Shown here: piece after piece, positions 57,793 to 64,000 of the stretch
Layout of the letters: the number at the start of each line of letters is the position of its first letter
Position numbering within the stretch: the stretch's first letter is position 1
Origin: Hymenobacter telluris
Lineage (GTDB): Bacteria > Bacteroidota > Bacteroidia > Cytophagales > Hymenobacteraceae
Reading direction: 5' to 3'
DNA length: 64,000 nucleotides
Assembly: GCF_017313265.1 (NCBI RefSeq)
Contig: NZ_JAFLQZ010000006.1
Span: 225,971-289,970, forward strand
Made by a program: the position numbers and the translations under genes
Notes under the pieces: model-generated
What the model was told of the DNA's origin: nothing
The model's database searches: none
What the model saw: only the letters and a program-made list of their open reading frames with translations

Positions 57793-60051
57793 GTGTACTT
57801 TTTCCAGATAAGGGTTCTGTTGGGCGTACTGCTACTAGCGGGCGGGCTGCTGGGCAGCCCGCCGGTGCGGGCGCTTCCTCGCAACTACTGGAACACCAAC
57901 TACGACTCGCTGCAACGCACCCTGCCGCAGCAGCCCACCGATACGGCCCGCCTTCGCACCCTGGTCCAGCTGCTCGACATCACGGAGCTCAGCGACGCCC
58001 AGCGCCGGCAGCAGGCCCTGCCCCTGCTGGATGAGCTGCTGTCCCTCAACCAACGGCTGCCGCTGCTCAACGCCCAACCCTACCGCCACCTGCGCACCGG
58101 CCTTGGCCTGTGGGTGCAGGGCGGCGCCGACGCTCGGGCCATGACCGAGCTACACCGCGCCATCACCCTCTTCGACCAGGCCCACCACCCCGTGCCGAAG
58201 CTGCTCATCGACCTGGCCCCGCTCTACAACCGCATGCACCAGTCGGCGGCCCGGCTGACGTATTTTCGGCGGCAGCTCACCTACTACCGCCTGCACAACT
58301 ACCACGAAAATGCGGCGGCCTGCTACCTGGTGCTGGGCGGCAGCTACCGCCACCTCGGCGACTTCAACCAGGCCATCAGCTGCTTTCTGCACGCCGCCGA
58401 CCTGTTCCGGCACTTCGACCGGCGGCTGTATGCCAACGAGCTGATGGTGGCCGGCAGCACCTACTCCGAGTGGGGCAACCACGCCAAAGCCATCCAGTAC
58501 CTGCAACAGGCCGACCAACTTCTGCGCCATTATCAGCTCAGGGGCTTGCAGGAAGTGTACATTCTCAATGCCCTATCCAGGCTGCACCGGCAGCTGGGGC
58601 AGCCAGCCCAGGCCCTGCGCTACGCCGAGCTGGCACTGCAAGCCGCCCTCCACGACCCCACCAACCGCCCTACCTACACGGCCTACGCCTTGGTGCTGAA
58701 AAGTGCCGTGCTGCTGCAACAAGGCCAGCTGGCACAGGCGTATCCATTGCTGCAACGCAGCCAGCAGCTCTCCGATTCGCTGCACATGGACATTTCGGGG
58801 CGGCCCGGCGAGTTTATGCTTGATGAAGCCTGGGCCCGGTACTACGTGGCCCGCCAGCAGTATGCGCTGGCCGAAACACACTGGCGAATTGCCCTCCAAA
58901 AAGCTACGACCAGCCAGCTGAACATGCTGCGGCCCAAGCTGCTGCAAGAGCTTATCCGGTTCTACGATGCCCGCCGGCAGCCCAAGCAGGCGCAGCAGTA
59001 CACCCGCATTTACCTGACCCTCACCGACTCATTGGTGCGCACGCAAGGGAGTTTCTACGTGGCTCAGTACGAGGGCGAACGGCAGGAACAGGCCCAGCAG
59101 GCCCAGATTGCCCGGTTGCAGCAGGCGCGGGCCGTGCAGGAGCTACGCCTCTACCACCGGAATCTGCTGCTGGGAATGGCTGCCGGGGCAGTGTTGCTGC
59201 TGGCAGGCCTGGGGGCGGTGCTGTACTGGCAGCTGCGCCTCAACCGGCGTACGTTGGCCCAGCTGCGGACCACCCAGCAGCAGCTGGTAGCGGCCGAAAA
59301 ATGGGCGTTTGTGGGGGAAGTATCGGCCGGTATTGCGCACGAGCTGCAGAATCCGCTGCACTTCATGAAACGCTTTGCCGACGTCAGTACCACCATGCTG
59401 GAGCAGATGAAGCAGCAGAACCAGCACAGCCAAGCACCCGCCGGGCTGGAGCACGATATTATGGCGGGGTTGAAGCAGAACTTGCAGGAAATCAGCCAGC
59501 ACGGCACCCGCGCCTCGTCCATCATCCGCGACATGCTGGCCCACTCGCGCGCCGGCACCGGCCCCCGCCACCCCACCGACCTGAACGCGCTGGTAGCCGA
59601 GCAGGCCCAGTTGGCGCACCAGGGCTTACAGGCGCAGGATTCCGCTGCTCAGGTTTCCCTTACCCTCGACCTGGCCCCCGAGCTGCCGCTGCTGGCGCTG
59701 GCACCGCCGGATATGGGCCGGGCCCTGCTGAACCTGCTTACCAATGCCTTCTACGCCGTGCAGCAGCGCGCCCAAACCGCCGAACCCGACTACCAGCCGC
59801 AGGTGCTGGTCCGGACCCGGCAGCTAGGCCACACCGTCGAAATCAGGGTGCGCGACAATGGCCTGGGCATGAGCGAGGAAGTTCAACAGCAGGTTTTTCA
59901 GCCCTTCTTCACCACCAAACCAGCCGGCGAAGGCACCGGCCTCGGCCTCTCGCTCAGCCACGACATCATAGAGAAAGGCCACGGCGGCCGGTTGCAAGTG
60001 GAGAGCCAACCAGGTGAGTACACTGAATTCGTGGTGACGCTACGGGCGTAG
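57793..60051 (+). CDS. TPR-type sensor histidine kinase
   Basis: 752 residues from a GTG start, with a signal peptide (LLGVLLLAGGLLGSPPVRAL). Residues about 40-430 form tetratricopeptide-like repeats (NAAACYLVLGGSYRHLGDFN, then ALRYAELALQAAL), a TM helix lies at about 455-478 (LLLGMAAGAVLLLAGLGAVL), a coiled linker follows, and the H-box is EVSAGIAHELQNPLHFM (His516). The ATPase has NLLTNAFYAV, DNGLGM and GEGTGLGLSLSHDI. It senses through the periplasmic TPR domain; no response regulator is adjacent, so its partner is encoded elsewhere. Confidence 0.92.
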   Translation: MYFFQIRVLLGVLLLAGGLLGSPPVRALPRNYWNTNYDSLQRTLPQQPTDTARLRTLVQLLDITELSDAQRRQQALPLLDELLSLNQRLPLLNAQPYRHLRTGLGLWVQGGADARAMTELHRAITLFDQAHHPVPKLLIDLAPLYNRMHQSAARLTYFRRQLTYYRLHNYHENAAACYLVLGGSYRHLGDFNQAISCFLHAADLFRHFDRRLYANELMVAGSTYSEWGNHAKAIQYLQQADQLLRHYQLRGLQEVYILNALSRLHRQLGQPAQALRYAELALQAALHDPTNRPTYTAYALVLKSAVLLQQGQLAQAYPLLQRSQQLSDSLHMDISGRPGEFMLDEAWARYYVARQQYALAETHWRIALQKATTSQLNMLRPKLLQELIRFYDARRQPKQAQQYTRIYLTLTDSLVRTQGSFYVAQYEGERQEQAQQAQIARLQQARAVQELRLYHRNLLLGMAAGAVLLLAGLGAVLYWQLRLNRRTLAQLRTTQQQLVAAEKWAFVGEVSAGIAHELQNPLHFMKRFADVSTTMLEQMKQQNQHSQAPAGLEHDIMAGLKQNLQEISQHGTRASSIIRDMLAHSRAGTGPRHPTDLNALVAEQAQLAHQGLQAQDSAAQVSLTLDLAPELPLLALAPPDMGRALLNLLTNAFYAVQQRAQTAEPDYQPQVLVRTRQLGHTVEIRVRDNGLGMSEEVQQQVFQPFFTTKPAGEGTGLGLSLSHDIIEKGHGGRLQVESQPGEYTEFVVTLRA

Positions 60052-60090
60052 CTGACTTCGCCGCTGGGTATTTTGCCCTACCTTGGCCGC

Positions 60091-60447
60091 ATGAGTTCTA
60101 CCTTTCCTTTCGTCGTTTTCAACGTGCCGGAGCCCACGCCCGAGCGCCAGTACCGCATTGTAGTGGACTTGTCGGACCTGGACGATTACTACAACGTGTT
60201 CGAGAAGCACGGCTACAGCGGCAGCGGCGCCTCCTGGGTGGAGCACATCGAAACCATTCTGGAAGAGCACGCCCCCGAGCTGCTGGACCACCTGGAGCTG
60301 GCCGGCGAAGGCGAAATCTTCCGGGCCTACACCGACAGCCGCGCCAGCACCGAGCAGTTCCTGCGCCTGCTCCACCCGATTTTCGGCAACCTCGGCAGCC
60401 TCAATAAGTACCTCAGCCAAACCGACCCCGGCGACTTTTTCGAGTAA
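60091..60447 (+). CDS. Imm51-like protein (putative immunity-type)
   Basis: 118 residues from the ATG at 60091. The sequence pattern DLDDYYNVFEKHGYSGSGAS, then WVEHIETILEEHAPELLDHL and FRAYTDSRASTEQFLRLLHP resembles Imm51, a small family linked to bacterial toxin immunity. There is no toxin gene or effector delivery gene beside it, so it may be an orphan immunity gene or a housekeeping homologue. Assignment is by memory of the family pattern. Confidence 0.6.
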   Translation: MSSTFPFVVFNVPEPTPERQYRIVVDLSDLDDYYNVFEKHGYSGSGASWVEHIETILEEHAPELLDHLELAGEGEIFRAYTDSRASTEQFLRLLHPIFGNLGSLNKYLSQTDPGDFFE

Positions 60448-60516
60448 TAGCTTAGTTGTCGATGTAGATATCACTCGAACTATCTAAAGGATGTCGGCAC
60501 CTGACACTATCGTAGC

Positions 60517-61284
60517 CTATGGTCCACACCGACGGAAAATAATAAATTGCTTTTGCCCTGCGAAGTCTCCTCCAGTGGGCCACGCCTCCGTGTTATCCTG
60601 GATCAGCGCTAGTCCTTCCGGCCACGGTTCATTGTTTAACAAGCACTCTCCAATAAACTCTCCATCGGGCAGTTTGCTCGCATACACTTTCAGCCAATGA
60701 ATTGGCTGAGGAGTCAAGTGCTGAAGCAAAAAGGGCTTTAGTAGCGTTAGAAAATGGCGGTCATCTGTTTGGTCTATTTGTCGAGCCCAGGCGCCTTGTA
60801 GCTGCAGCTCACTTACTATTGGATGCCACAGTACTTCGTTAGTAGCTGAGACGATATCTAGATCAGGTATATGGTACCCTTCCAAGGCCTCTATAACTAC
60901 AGGTAGTACACTATGCAGGTAGTTTTGAACTCCCCTGTCAATAGCATCAAAATCATTTTCTCCAATACCTGCCAGACATTCCATCATGGCTTCAGGAAAA
61001 TACTCCGCGTGCCTCAGCCACATGCCTAAGGCCAGCACAATTGCAGTAGGATGTTCCGTTCGCTCTACTACACTAGCCTGTAGTATCAGCCTGTAGGGCT
61101 TGAGAATAAATTCGTCGCCCTGTTTCTCTATTTGCAGGGATGGGAAAAGTGCAGTTAAGTGAGTGAGGATTTGTTTATGCAGTACATTATCAAGTGTAGG
61201 CACCTCTGATTCTGGATGGGTTACATCAGAGGCAGCAGGAGCGTTGCTAAGAAATTTTTGACGCAATTTCTTTAAGAGATTCAT
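60517..61284 (-). CDS. DUF6348-like hypothetical protein
   Basis: 255 residues, no signal peptide. A helix-rich N-terminal tail is followed by a domain with VVERTEHPTAIVLALGMWLR, then GVQNYLHSVLPVVIEALEGY, and a C-terminal half with LTPQPIHWLKVYASKLPDGE and FIGECLLNNEPWPEGLALIQ. The second pattern is like DUF6348 proteins, often found beside polymorphic toxins; I am not certain. The gene is AT-richer than its neighbours. It is convergent with the Imm51-like gene. Confidence 0.6.
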   Translation of the reverse strand: MNLLKKLRQKFLSNAPAASDVTHPESEVPTLDNVLHKQILTHLTALFPSLQIEKQGDEFILKPYRLILQASVVERTEHPTAIVLALGMWLRHAEYFPEAMMECLAGIGENDFDAIDRGVQNYLHSVLPVVIEALEGYHIPDLDIVSATNEVLWHPIVSELQLQGAWARQIDQTDDRHFLTLLKPFLLQHLTPQPIHWLKVYASKLPDGEFIGECLLNNEPWPEGLALIQDNTEAWPTGGDFAGQKQFIIFRRCGP

Positions 61285-61314
61285 TAGGATAGACTTATAT
61301 ACTTGTTTACTGCC

Positions 61315-63747
61315 TCAGAACCCTTCACAGCCAGTATCCCCAATTGGGGCGCCGTCGGGCATGGGGAGGGCGGGCTCGGGCTGGAACTTCTCGGGGGCGG
61401 CTTCAAACTGGCTGATGGTGCGCAACGCGGCGAATAGGGTGGCTTTGCGGGCTTCGTCCTTGGTGCGCTTTTCTTCTTTTTGCAACCAGGTTTTTAGCTC
61501 ATCTACTTTCAAGGCAGTTAACGCCCGCACGTTGGCCGGGGCCGTTGGGGCGGCGGCCAAGGCCAGCAGCTTTTGCAGCGTGAGCGTATTCACCAATAGC
61601 TGGAGCTGCCCCACGTAGCCGGTTTCGGGCTTGCTGTGCCAGGTGCGTTGCAGCAGCTTATCCAGCACCGCAGCGAGGCCGGGCTGGGCGGTCTGGCGGG
61701 CGTGGTACTCTTCCAGGCGGGCCGCCCGTTGCGGATTCAGCAACAGCTCCAAAGTGGTAGCCGCCGCCGATTCGGCTGCGCCCAGGGGGTCGAAGGTGAG
61801 GCCGGTGCGGGTGGGGAAGGTTTCGCGCGAGCGGCCGTAGTTGATGGGGCGCGGCGGAATCTTGGCCAGCAACTCCTCGGAAAACACCAGCTCCCGGGGC
61901 GAAATCGTGCGCATGAGCGCCTCGAAGGCCTTCCACTGCTCGGCGGGCTCCACAAATTGGGTGATGGTCTGGCCGTCGCCTTTCACGGCGTAGGTGTAGT
62001 AGAGCCCGCCTATTTCCTTGGAGGCGGCCTCCACCTGGTAGCGCTGAAGCAGGTAAATCGGCACCAATACTTCTTCCAGCATGGCCATGGGCTGGCCCGG
62101 CGCCAACGCTTTTTCCGAGAAGCCCGCCAGCAGCTTCCGCCGCACGTCCATCAGGCGGTTCAGCTCGGCGGCGGCATTGGCCCCGTCGTCCCAGAGGTGC
62201 GCGGCGGGGTGCGCGCTGCCCACGGCCCGCGCATCGGCATCGGCCATAAACACGTAGCCGTCCTTGAGCGTTTCGTTCATAATAGCCTTGAGGCCAGCGG
62301 CTTCGTTGGTTTGCGGCCCGAAATCCTGGTAGCCGTAGAGGATGGCGCGCTTGTCCCAGTTGCCGATGCCCACGGCGTAGGCGTCGCTCAGGTCGATGGT
62401 GCCGTCGGGGCGCAGCTTGATGCGGGGCATGGGGTAATCCATCACAGAGGACCGCTCTTTGGTGCTGGCCGAGTAGTTGTGGTACAAACCCAGGGTGTGG
62501 CCGACCTCGTGCGCGGCCAGCTGGCGCAGGCGCGCCACGCCCATTTGCAGCATTTCGGAACTGGTGGGCTTGCCATCTTCGTAGGGCTGCAACAGCCCCT
62601 CCGCAATCAGGAAATCCTGCCGCACCCGCAACGAGCCCAACGACACCTGCCCCTTGATGATTTCGCCGGTGCGCGGGTCCACGATGGATGAGCCGTACGA
62701 CCAGCCCCGGGTGGAGCGGTGCACCCACTGGATGAGGTTGTAGCGAATATCCATGGGGTCGGCGCCTTCCGGTAACAGCTTCACCTGAAAGGCGTTGCGG
62801 TAACCGGCGGCTTCAAAGGCCTGGTTCCACCACGCGGCACCTTCCAGCAGAGCCGAGCGTACCGGCTCGGGCGCGCCCCTATCGAGGTAGTACACAAGGG
62901 GTTCCACCGGGTCACTCACGGCGGCATTGGGGTCCTTTTTCTGGAGCCGGTGCCGCACCAGGTGTCGCTTCATAATGGGCTGGTTGATGGGCGTGGCGTA
63001 ATCCATGTACTCGTGGGCGTAGTAGCCGGCGCGCGGGTCGAAGGCGCGGGGCTGGTACTGCGCATCGGGCAGCTGAATCAGGGAGTGGTGCATGTGCACC
63101 GTCACGGCGTTCGGGTCGGGGGTTACTGAGCTGATTTCCCGGCCTTTGGCTTTGCCCACCAGCGTAATAACCGCCTCAAATTCGGTGTTTTGCGGAAACG
63201 ATTTGGTGTTGGGCATAAACACTGCCGAGCGGGTTTCTTCGGCTCGGAAGCTGCCCTGGTTCAGCGCTTCCAGCTTGTCGCCGATTTGGTGACTGTCGCG
63301 CAGCAGAAACGGGGTCAGGTCGATGAGCACCCGGTTGCCTTCCTGCGCTTCCGCCTTGAAACCCCACACCACCGACTGCGCGAAGGCCTGCTCCACCGAG
63401 TTGCGCTCGTCGGCGTTGTCGCTCAGCGCCCGGAACTTGTAGTTGGGTTGCAGCAGCAGAATCTTGGGGCCGCTACGCACGAATTTCACGATGCGCGTCT
63501 GCCCAATCTGGCCCCGGTCCAGCCCCAAATCGTTGGAGCCAACCCCGTTGGGCAACGAGCTGACGTACAGCACTTCCTGATCGAGCTTGTCGATTTCCAG
63601 CAGGATACGGCCGCCTTTCTCGTCCCAGTAAAACGGAAAGAAGCCCGAGAATTTTTGCAGGCCCTTGGTCTTTTCGGCCAAGCTCTGCGCAGAAAGCAGC
63701 TGGACGCAGCTAACAAGTAAGCACAGAAGCAAGTAGTATTTTTTCAT
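61315..63747 (-). CDS. Zinc-dependent metalloprotease, DUF5117/DUF4953 type
   Basis: 810 residues with a signal peptide (MKKYYLLLCLLVSCVQLLSA). The N-terminal DUF5117 region is seen in FYWDEKGGRILLEIDKLDQE, VLYVSSLPNGVGSNDLGLDR and TRIVKFVRSGPKILLLQPNY. The peptidase signature HEVGHTLGLYHNY lies near residues 410-422, with the Met-turn-like SVMDYPMPRI after it. A helical C-terminal region (LLLNPQRAARLEEYHARQTA) completes a protein of usual length. It belongs to the metzincin-like secreted peptidases common in Bacteroidota. No T9SS domain is present. Confidence 0.9.
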   Translation of the reverse strand: MKKYYLLLCLLVSCVQLLSAQSLAEKTKGLQKFSGFFPFYWDEKGGRILLEIDKLDQEVLYVSSLPNGVGSNDLGLDRGQIGQTRIVKFVRSGPKILLLQPNYKFRALSDNADERNSVEQAFAQSVVWGFKAEAQEGNRVLIDLTPFLLRDSHQIGDKLEALNQGSFRAEETRSAVFMPNTKSFPQNTEFEAVITLVGKAKGREISSVTPDPNAVTVHMHHSLIQLPDAQYQPRAFDPRAGYYAHEYMDYATPINQPIMKRHLVRHRLQKKDPNAAVSDPVEPLVYYLDRGAPEPVRSALLEGAAWWNQAFEAAGYRNAFQVKLLPEGADPMDIRYNLIQWVHRSTRGWSYGSSIVDPRTGEIIKGQVSLGSLRVRQDFLIAEGLLQPYEDGKPTSSEMLQMGVARLRQLAAHEVGHTLGLYHNYSASTKERSSVMDYPMPRIKLRPDGTIDLSDAYAVGIGNWDKRAILYGYQDFGPQTNEAAGLKAIMNETLKDGYVFMADADARAVGSAHPAAHLWDDGANAAAELNRLMDVRRKLLAGFSEKALAPGQPMAMLEEVLVPIYLLQRYQVEAASKEIGGLYYTYAVKGDGQTITQFVEPAEQWKAFEALMRTISPRELVFSEELLAKIPPRPINYGRSRETFPTRTGLTFDPLGAAESAAATTLELLLNPQRAARLEEYHARQTAQPGLAAVLDKLLQRTWHSKPETGYVGQLQLLVNTLTLQKLLALAAAPTAPANVRALTALKVDELKTWLQKEEKRTKDEARKATLFAALRTISQFEAAPEKFQPEPALPMPDGAPIGDTGCEGF

Positions 63748-63849
63748 GCGGAGAGAGGATTACAGAAAGCCAAGGTAAACAGCCAGCCGGGTTCTTGCAC
63801 AACGAACCCGGCCTCATTTTCCGGGGAGTATGAAGAATAAGAAAGGTTC

Positions 63850-64000
63850 GTCATGCAGAGGCGCGGGCGGGGGGGGGCGCCCGGGGGGGGGGGGGTTGGT
63901 TGAGGGGGGGGGGGGGGGGGGAGGTTCCGGGGCGGCCCCGCGGGGGGGGGGTCTAAAAGAGTGGCCGGCCCCTAGGGGAGGGGGTCTGGCCGGGGTCTGG
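63850..64000. other. Low-complexity G-rich end of the contig
   Basis: From about 63862 the sequence is almost all G with scattered other bases; it has no coding or structural sense. It is preceded by gtcatgcagag (63850-63860), the start of the GTCATGC repeat. This looks like a poly-G read artefact at an assembly break in a repeat. The stretch 63748-63849 before it is plain intergenic sequence. Confidence 0.8.

Noticed and set aside
61636..62691. A 351-codon plus-strand frame inside the metalloprotease gene.
   Set aside because: Gly/His/Gln-rich translation without domain sense, fully antisense to a gene with a HEVGH motif.
63861..64000. Telomere-like or G-quadruplex array.
   Set aside because: No regular period, at the extreme window end; a sequencing artefact is simpler.

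Overview
The window looks like a piece of a high-GC Bacteroidota chromosome, most likely Hymenobacteraceae (Hymenobacter-like). Signs are a type IX secretion C-terminal sorting domain (21317-23530), a lipoprotein form of the TamA Omp85 protein (9208-11727), DUF4369/TlpA thioredoxins, TAnnTTTG-type promoters, weak or absent Shine-Dalgarno sequences, and roughly 60% GC genes with a few AT-richer orphans. I saw no rRNA, tRNA, CRISPR array, integrase or transposase gene. The left edge cuts a gene. The right edge ends in about 140 bases of low-complexity G-rich sequence that looks like a contig-end artefact.

Layout. 1-5.5 kb: a truncated FAD dehydrogenase, a CoA-binding protein, and a minus-strand pair of DUF6250 protein and PL26-type exo-rhamnogalacturonan lyase. 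5.7-8.3 kb: an ECF sigma factor overlapping a one-TM putative anti-sigma protein, then an outer-membrane beta-barrel. 8.4-18.7 kb: SpoU/TrmH RNA methyltransferase, TamL, a fused alpha-ketoacid dehydrogenase E1, GNAT, hemF, PAP2 phosphatase, a lipoprotein and ribE. 18.8-31.3 kb: polyprenyl sugar transferase, pcm, a secreted M43 metalloprotease, thioesterase, two TlpA-type thioredoxins, gatB, a TonB-domain protein and a DUF5995 protein. 31.3-41.3 kb: DUF885 peptidase, alaS, GH53 galactanase, MerR regulator, dprA, class IV aminotransferase and thyA. 41.4-46.5 kb: a TIGR03643 protein, an orphan HsdR-N nuclease, a small cysteine-containing secreted protein and an MMPL/RND exporter. 46.7-54.9 kb: a DUF2007-like protein and then SWIM zinc finger, DUF5691, MoxR AAA ATPase, two orphan genes and DUF5682. 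55-63.7 kb: M1 aminopeptidase, a TPR histidine kinase, two possible immunity-type proteins and a DUF5117/DUF4953 metalloprotease.

Two things stand out. First, the window carries about a dozen long imperfect inverted-repeat elements from at least seven sequence families. They share one architecture: arms of about 20-45 bp, a 30-90 bp centre, and often a small hairpin inside each arm. Most sit tightly between a stop codon and a neighbouring start or stop codon. Two lie in frame inside conserved genes, adding about 39 residues to the E1 dehydrogenase and about 52 residues to the DUF5682 protein. A third supplies the last codons and stop of the same E1 gene. Second, the SWIM-DUF5691-MoxR-DUF5682 cluster resembles MoxR ATPase systems that normally include a von Willebrand A protein. 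Here none follows, and two unrelated AT-richer genes separate the ATPase from DUF5682.

Gene starts were chosen by family length, signal peptides, initiator codon and intergenic spacing. Family assignments are from recognition of motifs, not from database searches.
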